From UBA4207 sp964352405 (lineage in GTDB: Bacteria > Bdellovibrionota > Bacteriovoracia > Bacteriovoracales > Bacteriovoracaceae), in contig CAYGRY010000013.1 in assembly GCA_964352405.1 (NCBI GenBank), forward strand, positions 1-46,309: a DNA stretch of 46,309 nt. Direction: 5' to 3'. The position numbers and the translations under genes were made by a program. Positions within the stretch are counted from its first letter, which is position 1, and every line of letters begins with the position of its first letter. The notes under the pieces are model-generated. The model worked only from the letters and a program-made list of their open reading frames with translations, was not told where the DNA came from and did not search any database. This document shows positions 25,103 through 33,228 of this stretch, in pieces.

Positions 25103-25585
25103 ATGAAATTACCTGTTTTTGAAGAAGTAAAAACAACCGACTTTAGTATTCCAGTACTGGTCAAGCTTCTCCACCGCGCTGGTGCAGGAAGATCTGCTAT
25201 CTATATTCATTTATCGGCCAAAGACGAGCAACAGGCTGAAGTCCAAGCTGAGGCGGTCGTTTCAGCGTTTGAGCAACTCGGAATCCACCCTAATCTTCCC
25301 TATCCATGCTACCTCATTAGCCCAATATTGAAATTTCATCCTGTCTTGAACGTCGTTCCTCTGGAGCAAAATCTCCCATCCCATTTTAGACAAAAAACCA
25401 AAAGACTTAAGAATAAAGAGCAATCTCTGCTTAACCGAGTTAAATTGGTTTCAGATAAAATCACCAATCTTGACCTAAGCGAGCTCGATCATGCAGTTAA
25501 AACTGAAATGAAAGAGCATAAGAAACTTTATAAACTGACCAGAGAAACACATTTTTTAGAAATGCTTTTAAAGAGTATGAAATAA
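25103..25585 (+). CDS. Hypothetical protein with a basic coiled-coil C-terminus
   Basis: A 160-residue cytoplasmic protein, not recognised. The N-terminal half has a predicted alpha/beta pattern (TTDFSIPVLVKLLHRAGAGR, IYIHLSAKDEQQAEVQAEA); the C-terminal half is Lys-rich and helical (RQKTKRLKNKEQSLLNRVKL, then HAVKTEMKEHKKLYKLTRE), a likely coiled coil. The ATG at 25103 is preferred; a GTG lies six codons upstream. Its stop codon is followed immediately by the next ATG, so it is coupled to the 25586 gene. Divergent from the 24358-25047 gene with only 55 bases between starts. Confidence 0.65.
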   Translation: MKLPVFEEVKTTDFSIPVLVKLLHRAGAGRSAIYIHLSAKDEQQAEVQAEAVVSAFEQLGIHPNLPYPCYLISPILKFHPVLNVVPLEQNLPSHFRQKTKRLKNKEQSLLNRVKLVSDKITNLDLSELDHAVKTEMKEHKKLYKLTRETHFLEMLLKSMK

Positions 25586-25981
25586 ATGGCTAAGAAAAAT
25601 ATCAAAAGAGTCCCTACAGATAAAATGAAGGAGCTTAGTGGCTTTGAAGAAGTCTTTGATTTATTTGAAAGCACTGAAATAAGAGAAGGCTCCATTGATC
25701 CACGCTCGGGTGACGATACTTTTCAGCTTTATAATTTTTTAGAAAATGAAAATATTAGACTTCAAAAACTAGATCAGTTTTACAGCTCAAAAGTTAAAAC
25801 GTTAAAAAAGCATCCTCAAAGTAAAAAACTTTTAGCCGAACAAAAGCAAAAAAAAGAGCTATTACTCAAACAGCTCGTACCTAAAATCCTTTCCCATGAC
25901 TCCGCTTTTAACGAAGAGATGGAAAGGCTCTTCAACAAAGCCTTTAAGCCTGCCGATCAAGCTACTGAGTCTGACGATTAA
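25586..25981 (+). CDS. Hypothetical charged helical protein
   Basis: A 131-residue soluble, highly charged protein, starting MAKKNIKRVPTDKM. It has an acidic middle (FEEVFDLFESTEIREGSIDP) and a Lys/Gln-rich helix (KQKKELLLKQLVPKIL), ending in TESDD. I do not recognise it. The ATG follows directly after the stop of the preceding gene. Its last 20 bases overlap the convergent DUF6178-like gene. The pair 25103-25981 is probably a two-gene unit; both proteins look like partners rich in coiled-coil helix. Confidence 0.65.
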   Translation: MAKKNIKRVPTDKMKELSGFEEVFDLFESTEIREGSIDPRSGDDTFQLYNFLENENIRLQKLDQFYSSKVKTLKKHPQSKKLLAEQKQKKELLLKQLVPKILSHDSAFNEEMERLFNKAFKPADQATESDD

Positions 25982-27647
25982 GAAGAATTGGTCCACCAAC
26001 GTGTTTAAATTCTTCAAAGGCTAGCCCGTTATAATCATAACCATCGAGGTGGTTTTGAACAAGGTAAGCTAGATAAGAATCCATACCGTGAATCTGGTTC
26101 ATACCAAAATTTTCAAGAAATTCCTTAACGGCTTTCAACAATTCATCACTTAAAGCGATCTCACCTTCGGCGTTGGAAAACGGATGAACAAAGCTTTTAA
26201 ATTCATCAATCGTTAATCCCATACGTTGTGGCATACCAGCTTTAAAATGACCAAGACGATGGTTGGCAAAACTTGTTAACAAGATTGCTTCGAGTTCGAT
26301 TTCATCAACTTTGTAATTTAAGTAATAATCATCAACAAGTTGTCCCGCTTTAACTAAAGCCTTAAATGTTTCACCAAACTTAGCTGCAAAAGGAGCCATT
26401 TGTGAGAAGGTTTCAATATGCGTAGACCATCCCTTCCATGATTCAAGAGTTCTAAGTTCTTCAGAAGGAAAATATGGGCGATAGAACTTAGGAATATCTA
26501 GAAAGCTCTCATCTAAAAAGTCTCCCCAATAAGTTCCTAGAAATTTATCGTCATTATCAAAACCTGTTTCACGAAGTGTTTTCTTAATTTTTCGTTGCTC
26601 TACAGAAATTAAGGTCAGTCCAACTTTGTAGAGATCTGTAAATTCAAACACACTGAATACGCCCTGTTCTCCCCAATCTTTTTGCGACTTAACCCACTCA
26701 TGTCCTAGCGCTAAGATATTACGTGTTCGATGTCCGACTCTGTTGACGGCCATGCCGCCTTCTTTAATACCATCTTGCAGAGCAAGACTGGCATTAATGA
26801 GTCTAATAAAATTGAAATTTAAAAACCTTGCGCGCTTTTCATCTTCGACTTTATTAAGTTCAGCCGCTAGATCATTTGTTCCTTCGGCATAGGGGGCAAT
26901 GGCTTGGTAAGACACATTTTGATTTTCATGAAACGGATCGAGGCTACCTGTTGCAGCTTCTTTTTTTCGAACAAACCCATCCAGCATTAAAAGATTGGGA
27001 AATGGCGATTCGTATTCAAGGGCGTCGTAATAATCGACAAAACCATAATCTCTGAGACGCTCTTTTTTCTCTTTATACTCAATCTCTTCAAGCGAGGAAT
27101 AAGAATCGCTCACCAATTTAAAAAGATAGGTATAAGCATGCTCAACACCTTTTTGGGCATAGAGCTCTCTAATGAGTGCTTTGGCTTCATGAACTTGTTC
27201 ATAATCTTCAGAGTATTCAAAAAGTAAAAGACTATCATCTGTTAAAAAATAATAGTCATGATCAGGGTAATTTGGATCTTCGACATCGAAAGTCCATACA
27301 TTGAATCTCGCTTTTAAAAAAAGATAGAATTCAGAAGAATTAATAAACTCTTGTTTAATCTCATCGACATCACATTGGTGATAAGCTTCAAGCCAATAAT
27401 CAAAACGATCCGGATCAAGATCATCTCTTTTCCAAAGATCAATATCTAAAAAAACATTTCGCTGCTCTGGAGTGAGTCTTGGCAAAAGAGCTGACATATT
27501 AGAAGAATCAAGCGCTCTAGAAGCAACATAAAGAGGTTGCATCGGAATAGCTGAAAGGCTTTGACCGTCTTCGATTAAAGACTGTATCGCCTCCAAGCCG
27601 TTATAGGCTTGAGCCTCGGCCAGTAGATTCTTGATCATATCTTTCAA
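25962..27647 (-). CDS. DUF6178-family-like protein
   Basis: A 561-residue soluble protein. The N-terminal region ALLPRLTPEQRNVFLDIDLWKRDDLDP matches, as far as I recall, the opening of DUF6178 proteins of Deltaproteobacteria-type genomes, where a 'proportion of Asp/Trp after a QxxxLDLDLW' pattern is typical. It is acidic and Tyr/Phe-rich (DHDYYFLTDDSLLLFEYSEDYEQV) with no signal peptide or membrane helices. A conserved-looking His-rich stretch is GHRTRNILALGHEW, and NHRLGHFKAGMPQ lies further on. The start is TTG at 27647 with GGAG five bases upstream. Function unknown. Converges with the 25586 gene, overlapping by 20 bases. Confidence 0.7.
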   Translation of the reverse strand: MKDMIKNLLAEAQAYNGLEAIQSLIEDGQSLSAIPMQPLYVASRALDSSNMSALLPRLTPEQRNVFLDIDLWKRDDLDPDRFDYWLEAYHQCDVDEIKQEFINSSEFYLFLKARFNVWTFDVEDPNYPDHDYYFLTDDSLLLFEYSEDYEQVHEAKALIRELYAQKGVEHAYTYLFKLVSDSYSSLEEIEYKEKKERLRDYGFVDYYDALEYESPFPNLLMLDGFVRKKEAATGSLDPFHENQNVSYQAIAPYAEGTNDLAAELNKVEDEKRARFLNFNFIRLINASLALQDGIKEGGMAVNRVGHRTRNILALGHEWVKSQKDWGEQGVFSVFEFTDLYKVGLTLISVEQRKIKKTLRETGFDNDDKFLGTYWGDFLDESFLDIPKFYRPYFPSEELRTLESWKGWSTHIETFSQMAPFAAKFGETFKALVKAGQLVDDYYLNYKVDEIELEAILLTSFANHRLGHFKAGMPQRMGLTIDEFKSFVHPFSNAEGEIALSDELLKAVKEFLENFGMNQIHGMDSYLAYLVQNHLDGYDYNGLAFEEFKHVGGPILLNRQTQ

Positions 27648-27769
27648 GTGAGCTCCAAGAGTAATTTCGCTTATTTTAGCATGTATAAATCAATATTCGT
27701 CATATTAAAACCATCGGTTATTTAAGAAGATTAGCAAAAAAACGATAAGGTAGTCATTAGGAGACATTC

Positions 27770-28420
27770 TTGGAAAACACAGACACAACCATCGTTGCGA
27801 CACGTAAAGACTTACAGCTACCGCGCCGATTTTTTCATATGGGCTCAGGCGTTACAGTTGCCTTTATTTATAATTTCCTACTTACCCACCAACAAGCCGT
27901 TTCAATCTTAGGAACAATCGCTTGCGTTCTCTATATTATGGAGCAAGTCAGGATTAACTACCCTGAGTTTTCAGGACATTTTGAGCAGTTCTCTAAGTAT
28001 TTGCTGCGCGCTGAAGAGCAGCTTAAAGAGTCTGCGGGTATTCCCTTTGTCATGGGGCTTTTACTTACCATCCTCTCCTTTCCAAAACCGATTGCCGTGG
28101 TTTCGATTCTCACCCTGGCCATTGCTGATCCACTCTCCGCCCTGATAGGAATCAAATACGGAAGACTTAGAGTTGTTGCTCATAAAAGTATTGAAGGATC
28201 GTTAGCTTTTTTTGCTGGATGCTTTACTTCAACTGCATTGGTTTTTCTTGGCTACGCTCCAACCACTGGAACAGCTTTAGGTTTAGCTTTTTTTGTCGCT
28301 TTCACTGTTGGTGTTTTTGAAATGGTGCCGATTAGGCTGGATGATAATTTAACCATTCCACTTTTTACAGCCGCGGTCACTTGGCTTTATTGTATTATTC
28401 TTGAAATCCCCGTTTATTAA
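27770..28420 (+). CDS. Dolichol kinase / CTP-dependent diacylglycerol kinase-like membrane protein
   Basis: A polytopic inner-membrane protein (216 residues, about six helices) of the CTP-dependent lipid kinase family (SEC59/Dgk1-like, related to phosphatidate cytidylyltransferase). The diagnostic motifs are RRFFHMGSG near residue 20, ADPLSALIGIKYG (119-131) with the acidic residue before the glycine-rich segment, and HKSIEGSLAFF (138-148). The likely substrate is a polyprenol or diacylglycerol, phosphorylated with CTP. The start is TTG at 27770 with AGGAGA eight bases before. The following esterase begins at the base after its stop codon, so the two are coupled and may serve lipid turnover (inference). 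Confidence 0.82.
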   Translation: MENTDTTIVATRKDLQLPRRFFHMGSGVTVAFIYNFLLTHQQAVSILGTIACVLYIMEQVRINYPEFSGHFEQFSKYLLRAEEQLKESAGIPFVMGLLLTILSFPKPIAVVSILTLAIADPLSALIGIKYGRLRVVAHKSIEGSLAFFAGCFTSTALVFLGYAPTTGTALGLAFFVAFTVGVFEMVPIRLDDNLTIPLFTAAVTWLYCIILEIPVY

Positions 28421-29059
28421 ATGAAATATCAAACTCAATATATTCCCTCTCAGTACCGCGTCGATTATCTTTTTGAAGATCATGGTGGCCCAGTTTATAT
28501 TTGCCTTCATGGCTATGGACAATCTGCTGATAATTTCTATCCTTTAATCAAATCTGCCCTGCCAGAAAACTCAACCATCCTTGTCCCCAATGGTCCTTAC
28601 CCACTTCCTGGCAAAGCACGAACTATAGAATGCTTAGGTTTTGCTTGGTATTTCTACGATTCAAAAAGTCAGCAGTATTATGTACCGTATGATATTCCTG
28701 CCAATATCGTTAAGGATTTAATCGATCATTTAAATTTAACTGATCGAAAGAAAATTATTATTGGATATTCTCAAGGTGGTTATCTTGCACCATTTTTGGC
28801 CCAAGAGCTAACAGCGCTTGAAAAAGTCATTTGCATTAACTCTTCTTTTAGACCGGATATGATGAAGCAAGGAAAAGAAGATTTTAAAGTTCACGCTATT
28901 AGTGGAGCTGATGATGATATGGTAAACCCTACAGAAGCAAAGAAAAAGCATGAACAATTGAGTCGCTTGAATCGTCAGGGAGACTTCAAACTTTTACAGG
29001 ATACGAATCATCGAATTAATGATGAGATTCTAAAAGAACTTAAGAACTACTTGGTTTGA
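28421..29059 (+). CDS. Alpha/beta-hydrolase, carboxylesterase/phospholipase family
   Basis: A 212-residue serine hydrolase of the Abhydrolase_2 type. CLHGYGQSADNF (residues 29-40) forms the oxyanion region; the nucleophile Ser117 lies in GYSQGGYLAP (GxSxG); the acid is in the SGADDDMVN stretch and the His in TNHRIND near the C-terminus, completing the triad in order. No signal peptide, so it works in the cytoplasm or on the inner membrane surface. It starts directly after the stop of the lipid kinase-like gene. The usual substrates of this family are short-chain esters or lysophospholipids. Its 3' end overlaps the convergent small gene by 13 bases. Confidence 0.85.
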   Translation: MKYQTQYIPSQYRVDYLFEDHGGPVYICLHGYGQSADNFYPLIKSALPENSTILVPNGPYPLPGKARTIECLGFAWYFYDSKSQQYYVPYDIPANIVKDLIDHLNLTDRKKIIIGYSQGGYLAPFLAQELTALEKVICINSSFRPDMMKQGKEDFKVHAISGADDDMVNPTEAKKKHEQLSRLNRQGDFKLLQDTNHRINDEILKELKNYLV

Positions 29060-29238
29060 TCGGCACCAGCTTTAGCAAGCTCTTTTAATTCTTCTTCATC
29101 ATCCACAGCATGCATAAGTTCAATATAATGTTCACGGGCCACAGAGTCTTCAGCTGTATTGATAAGCTCCCCTAGCGCGCGTCTCGCTTCATTAGAACTC
29201 ATTCTTGCTTTTACAATCTCAACACATAATAAACACAT
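29047..29238 (-). CDS. Small CxxC protein of unknown function
   Basis: From the ATG at 29238 (GGAG six bases upstream) the protein has 63 residues and begins MCLLCVEIVKARMSSNEARR. A CLLC pair at positions 2-5 and a helical, acidic remainder (EHYIELMHAVDDEEELKEL) suggest a small metal-binding or regulatory protein. The longer in-frame reading from 29304 has no ribosome site and an improbable N-terminus. I recall similar short proteins starting MCLLC in Bdellovibrio-like genomes, but cannot confirm this. Convergent with the esterase gene, overlapping by 13 bases. Confidence 0.6.
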   Translation of the reverse strand: MCLLCVEIVKARMSSNEARRALGELINTAEDSVAREHYIELMHAVDDEEELKELAKAGADQTK

Positions 29239-29438
29239 ACCTGACTCCATCATTATATTGTTTACTATTATAGCATTAATATAAGAGCCTAGTATTACAT
29301 TCATTGACTTAAATTTCTGGCGGCTTTTTAGAATAAAAATGGTGAATAAAAATTGTGGTTTTTTATAATTTTCTTAGACCTATATTACTAAAATTAAAGG
29401 CTTTTAAGGTGTATGTCGTACCTTATCGCTCATGAATA

Positions 29439-29466
29439 TTGACCCTATTTCTAGGAAGCATAGAAT
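29439..29466 (+). promoter_or_regulatory. Near-consensus sigma-70-type promoter of the gliding operon leader
   Basis: TTGACC (29439-29444) and TAGAAT (29461-29466) with a 16-base spacer lie 205 bases before the first start codon of the operon. Transcription would begin near 29473. A short inverted repeat TAAGGT/ACCTTA (29405-29410 and 29420-29425) sits just upstream of the -35 box and may be an operator. The 200 bases before it (29239-29438) are AT-rich and hold no gene that I can see. Confidence 0.6.
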
Positions 29467-29472
29467 TCAGTT

Positions 29473-29670
29473 ACTTATATGTATGCAACGGCTTTGATTC
29501 GCAGTTGTCCGTCCGCTCAATGTTGTACGTCAGTAGCAGAGAATCAAGAGTCATGATGAAGGGAAGCGAAAGCAGCGATCTTATGTGAACCTTAGGCTTA
29601 TGCCATTGAATAAGGGGAACAGGATATTGGAATGCGCTTTCGTCCTGTCGTGAAAACGACGGAGGCGGAC
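29473..29670 (+). ncRNA. Long untranslated leader or small RNA before the vWA lipoprotein gene
   Basis: About 198 bases between a strong promoter and the operon's first ATG carry no plausible coding frame. Base composition is more balanced than in the flanks, and pairing potential is visible: TTGATTC (29494-29500) with GAATCAA (29541-29547), AGCGAAAGC, and GTCGTGAAAACGAC just before the start. GTCCGC (29511-29516) is complementary to GCGGAC (29665-29670), which adjoins the GGAGG ribosome site, so the leader could hide it. I could not match it to a riboswitch, 6S or SRP RNA. It may be a regulated leader or an independent RNA. Confidence 0.4.
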
Positions 29671-30744
29671 ATGAAGATCCGTAATATGATGACCCTACTT
29701 TGTTTATCAACGTTGGGAATCCTTGCAACTGGCTGTCAACAAGATGAGTTCTATCAAAAAGAATTTTTGGAAGGCGTGGGCGTTCCGGGTAACCCTATAA
29801 CGGATAGCAATCCGACTGTAGATCCAACCCCGAATCCAACTCCTACTCCAAACCCTACTCCAACCCCTGATCCAACACCTGGTGTTTGTGGAACAGGAAC
29901 TCCAACTGAATCTAACGATCAGTTCGTTCAAAACGTAGCTCAAGATGCTTCAGTCGATATCCTTTGGGTTATTGATAACTCTGGTTCAATGGGTAACGAA
30001 CAAGCTGACCTTGCTTCAAACTTTGATTTATTTATTCGTGACTTCATCACTAAAGGTGTCGACTTTAAAATGGCGATTACTACAACTGATGGTCGAAACG
30101 GTCTTAATGGTTTAATGAACGGTGATACAAATCAGTTAACTTCTGCTGCTGCAGCTGCTAATGAAGCACAGTTTATTTCAAACTTTCAAAACTGGATTAG
30201 AGTTGGAACAAATGGTTCTGGTACAGAGATGGGTCTATATGGAGCACAAAGCTTCTTTGAAAGATACCAGTCTTGGGCTAGACCAAACGCATACCTTGCA
30301 GTTGTTTATGTATCGGATGAGCAAGATTTTTCAGCTGGTGCAGTGGCAACTTATACAGCAGCACTTAGAGCGATAAAAGCTAATGCTGGTTATATTAAAC
30401 CGTATTCGATTGTAACGACTCAAGATCCAAGTTCACAAGAAAGTATTGGTACAAGATATATTGAGCATACGAATAATATGAATGGTGTTGTCGCTGATAT
30501 TCACCGTCCATTTTATGACACGCTTAGTGATTTTGGTGGATCGATTCTAAATCTTTTAGATACCTTTCCACTTTCAAGTACACCTATTGATAACCAAATT
30601 CGCATTACTCTTAATGGTCAAGAGCTTACTAGTGGATGGACCTATGATCCTGTTAATCGCGTGATCCGTTTTGATCCAGCTGCGATTCCTGATGCAGGCT
30701 CTATTGTAATTGCTTACTACAGATCTTGTGTCGGAGGAAATTAA
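29671..30744 (+). CDS. vWA-domain lipoprotein, CglB-like candidate surface adhesin
   Basis: From the ATG at 29671 (GGAGG five bases upstream) the protein is 357 residues. The lipobox LATGC puts the acylated Cys at 22. Residues 46-71 are a Pro-Thr-Asn repeat linker (NPTPTPNPTPTPDPTP). A von Willebrand A domain begins about residue 94 with the MIDAS motif DNSGSMG (102-108), which binds a divalent cation in adhesion proteins. The C-terminal 60 residues look like a beta-sandwich add-on (ITLNGQELTSGWTYD). The known gliding adhesin CglB of Myxococcus is a vWA lipoprotein that works with Glt barrels; gene position at the head of a Glt-like operon suggests the same role here (inference). The stop overlaps the next ATG. 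Confidence 0.8.
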   Translation: MKIRNMMTLLCLSTLGILATGCQQDEFYQKEFLEGVGVPGNPITDSNPTVDPTPNPTPTPNPTPTPDPTPGVCGTGTPTESNDQFVQNVAQDASVDILWVIDNSGSMGNEQADLASNFDLFIRDFITKGVDFKMAITTTDGRNGLNGLMNGDTNQLTSAAAAANEAQFISNFQNWIRVGTNGSGTEMGLYGAQSFFERYQSWARPNAYLAVVYVSDEQDFSAGAVATYTAALRAIKANAGYIKPYSIVTTQDPSSQESIGTRYIEHTNNMNGVVADIHRPFYDTLSDFGGSILNLLDTFPLSSTPIDNQIRITLNGQELTSGWTYDPVNRVIRFDPAAIPDAGSIVIAYYRSCVGGN

Positions 30745-31475
30745 TGGTAGTTAAAGCTCGTGGCATCTATCGCGCCACTTTACTTGCAACAGCAATCCTT
30801 GGGCTCCTCCTCGCGGGGAGCCTTAAGGCTTCTGAGAAAGATCTTTATGACTTTTTATGGCTTGACCCTGATAAGAGCGTCTACGTTCTACAGAATAAAG
30901 TTTATAAAAAGAAAAATAGTTTTTATGGAAGTGTTGGCTTTTTGCAAGGTCAATCTTCAAATTATCAAGATACAACAGGATTTAAAGTTGAGGCAGGTTA
31001 CTTCTTTCATGAAGACTGGGCCATTGATCTTTTTTATTCTGGATATTCAAACTCAGACAACGATGCTTATAAAAGTTTAGCGACTATTAACCAGTCGGTA
31101 CCTTTTGTAAGACGTCCACTTTCAAATTATGCAATTGGTGCAGTATGGGCACCATTTTATGGAAAGATTAATACGTTTAATAAAATCTTTTACTTTGATT
31201 GGAGTTTTGGTTTAGGTGTGGGGAAATTTGATACTGAAAGTAATGCAAAGTCAGTTTCAAGTCCAACTCAAGCTAATACATTTGCTAAAGAAAGTTATAC
31301 GACAATTGTAACGAAGACAAAGCTTCGCTTTCATGCGACCAAGAACTTTCATATCGATCTAGAGTTACTTAGAAATAATTATAATGCTCCTGGAGCTGAT
31401 ATTCCTAATCGTGCGACACAAGAGTCGTGGCGAAATAATACTGACATCATTCTTGGTGTTGGTTTTTCATTTTAA
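30744..31475 (+). CDS. Outer membrane beta-barrel protein (Glt-type)
   Basis: A 243-residue protein starting at the ATG at 30744, with GGAGG six bases upstream. It has a signal peptide with hydrophobic core LLATAILGLLLAGSLKA, then an N-terminal extension with LWLDPDKSVYVLQNKVYKK, then alternating amphipathic strands (NSFYGSVGFLQGQ, FKVEAGYFFHEDW, IDLFYSGYSNS, FDWSFGLGVGKF) and a final aromatic residue after ILGVGFSF, the signal for barrel insertion. It resembles the outer-membrane barrel components (GltA/B/H class) of gliding complexes, which are usually next to TPR and TolQ/R genes, as here. Orthology to a particular Glt protein is not asserted. Confidence 0.78.
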   Translation: MVVKARGIYRATLLATAILGLLLAGSLKASEKDLYDFLWLDPDKSVYVLQNKVYKKKNSFYGSVGFLQGQSSNYQDTTGFKVEAGYFFHEDWAIDLFYSGYSNSDNDAYKSLATINQSVPFVRRPLSNYAIGAVWAPFYGKINTFNKIFYFDWSFGLGVGKFDTESNAKSVSSPTQANTFAKESYTTIVTKTKLRFHATKNFHIDLELLRNNYNAPGADIPNRATQESWRNNTDIILGVGFSF

Positions 31476-31486
31476 TAGGAGGATAG

Positions 31487-32944
31487 ATGAAAGTTTTATT
31501 TATCCTTTTATTTCAATTATTGAGCGTAAATGCTGCAGCTTCAGTAAATGAAGCTAGAAAAATCTTTAATACATCTAAAGATTCGCATAAGAATGCTCAT
31601 ATCGCTCAAGAACTTTACAAGAGTAAGTATTATTACTCTGCTGTGGTCTTTGCCAAGCGCCACCTGATCGAAACGAGTGCTTACAATGAAGCACTAGAAA
31701 ATATGATTGAAAAACTAATATTAAAGACTGGAACTGATAATTTTACGACTCTTAATGATTCGATTCTTGGCAAATTCCCTTCACCTTCATTAGCTTTTGT
31801 TCACGGTATTAAGTTGTTTAAAGCTAAGAGATATAAAGAAGCCAAACAACGATTAAGCTTAGTTCCTATTGATCATAAATTTTCTCCAGAAGCACGCTTA
31901 ACTCTTGGTGCTATCGCCAACATCAATAACGACCAAAAGACGATGGCGAATGAATATAAGTCTTGTATTGAGCAAGCTGATAAGAGAATGAATGAAGCTG
32001 GTGATAAAGATAAACTAGCACGTTATTTCAAGATTCTTAGTGATACATGTCGCATTCATATGGCAAGATCGTTCTACGAAAATGGCAAGCATGAACTTGC
32101 CATGACAACTTATGACCAAATCGAAAAGACATCTTATCGCTGGCCTTATATTTTAGTTGAAAGAGCTTGGACGGCTTATCAGATGAAAGACTATAACCGT
32201 GCTTTAGGACTTGGAGTAACTTATAAGTCTCCCCTGCTTTCAAGTTACTTTTTTCCAGAGGCAGAGGTTCTTTCTGCGTTATCATATTATCGCCTATGTC
32301 TTTATGATGATGCTCTAGCGAAAGTTGAACAGTTCTATGAAGTTTATAAGCCTAAGGCGGATGAGCTCAAGTCACTTATACTTCCACAAAAAGGATCACA
32401 TAAGTATTTTCTTGAGCTGGCACTTGCACCAATTAAAGACAATGAAGATAAAAGCCCATTTATTCGCCAGCTTTTAACCCAAATTAGAAAGAAAATTATT
32501 TTTAACGTTGATCTGGTCAATTACAAAAGAGCAATAAACGAAAATAAATATGTAAATAGTCTTAAAAATGATTATTTCGGAAGAACAATCAAAGCTGAGT
32601 TACAAAGAATGATTTCTTTTAGAACGAAGAAGCTCAATCACTTTATCAAAAGATTAATGTTCAATTTCGTCAACGACATCCATGCCATGAGTTATGAGAT
32701 GTTTAATATAAAATTGGAAATCATGTCGAATAAGCGTGAGCTTGTTTATAAAAATAAGCAGCTTATCGCTGATCGTGGTCGCGGAAGCTATGAAAACGTT
32801 TCGAGAAAAGTGGAGCAACAGTTTTATGAGTTCAAAGGTGAGTTTTGGGCCGATGAACTGGGTGATTATTCGTTTGGATTGAAATCAAATTGTGAAACGG
32901 TTAAAAGGCAAGCCACTGAAATCACAATGAGAGGTGGTCAATGA
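31487..32944 (+). CDS. Periplasmic TPR protein (GltC-like)
   Basis: A 485-residue exported protein with a signal peptide ending LLSVNAAA. The central part shows degenerate TPR helices: SYRWPYILVERAWTAYQMKDYNRAL and FPEAEVLSALSYYRLCLYDDAL are the clearest. The C-terminal third is a long charged helix (NKRELVYKNKQLIADRGRG) followed by FKGEFWADELGDYSFGLKSNC, a motif that I associate with the TPR proteins of gliding (Glt) clusters. It sits between the barrel gene (11 bases upstream) and a small exported protein (4-base overlap). The likely role is a periplasmic link between the outer-membrane barrel and the inner-membrane motor. Confidence 0.75.
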   Translation: MKVLFILLFQLLSVNAAASVNEARKIFNTSKDSHKNAHIAQELYKSKYYYSAVVFAKRHLIETSAYNEALENMIEKLILKTGTDNFTTLNDSILGKFPSPSLAFVHGIKLFKAKRYKEAKQRLSLVPIDHKFSPEARLTLGAIANINNDQKTMANEYKSCIEQADKRMNEAGDKDKLARYFKILSDTCRIHMARSFYENGKHELAMTTYDQIEKTSYRWPYILVERAWTAYQMKDYNRALGLGVTYKSPLLSSYFFPEAEVLSALSYYRLCLYDDALAKVEQFYEVYKPKADELKSLILPQKGSHKYFLELALAPIKDNEDKSPFIRQLLTQIRKKIIFNVDLVNYKRAINENKYVNSLKNDYFGRTIKAELQRMISFRTKKLNHFIKRLMFNFVNDIHAMSYEMFNIKLEIMSNKRELVYKNKQLIADRGRGSYENVSRKVEQQFYEFKGEFWADELGDYSFGLKSNCETVKRQATEITMRGGQ

Positions 32945-33195
32945 AATATATTGTAACACTCATATGTCTGACCTTTACAGTCAAGTGTTTTGCTCAAGCG
33001 ACCGATAAAGACGTGATCATCAAATATAAAGAATATGAAAGCTTTGATTTGGGAAATTTAGAAATTAAAGGATCTGTTTTAGCACCAGGAGATCTCTCCG
33101 TTAGAGAAAGAGAGAGAAAAATTTTTGCAGCTGGTTTATATGACAGAGCCAATTTTGTACCGGAATTAGAAGAAGATATTAGAAACCTCAGATAA
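32941..33195 (+). CDS. Small exported protein of the gliding operon
   Basis: An 84-residue protein with a signal peptide (MKYIVTLICLTFTVKCFA) and a mature part of about 66 residues: FDLGNLEIKGSVLAPGDLSVRERERKIF then LYDRANFVPELEEDI. The order of a beta-strand with Ile-Lys-Gly, a Pro-Gly turn, an Arg-rich stretch and a second Phe-Pro-Glu segment looks like the short periplasmic or outer-membrane factors found in gliding clusters (CglF or GltF-type), but I cannot assign it. The start overlaps the TPR gene stop by four bases. It precedes the motor genes by 33 bases. Easily overlooked because of its size. Confidence 0.7.
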   Translation: MKYIVTLICLTFTVKCFAQATDKDVIIKYKEYESFDLGNLEIKGSVLAPGDLSVRERERKIFAAGLYDRANFVPELEEDIRNLR

Positions 33196-33228
33196 TTAAA
33201 AAGTTAGACGTTTGTAGGAGGACTTTAA

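Noticed and set aside
29632..29670. Longer start for the vWA lipoprotein at 29632
   Set aside because: The ATG at 29671 has GGAGG and yields a canonical lipoprotein signal peptide; the extension would put 13 charged residues before it.
29473..29670. SRP RNA, 6S RNA or c-di-GMP-I riboswitch
   Set aside because: AGCGAAAGCAGC looks faintly SRP-like and GAAA loops occur, but the invariant SRP loop and GEMM core elements are not present; kept only as an unassigned leader.
29809..29881. Short tandem repeat as a CRISPR or mobile-element signal
   Set aside because: It is the in-frame Pro-Thr-Asn linker of the vWA lipoprotein, with no spacers and no repeat-flank structure.
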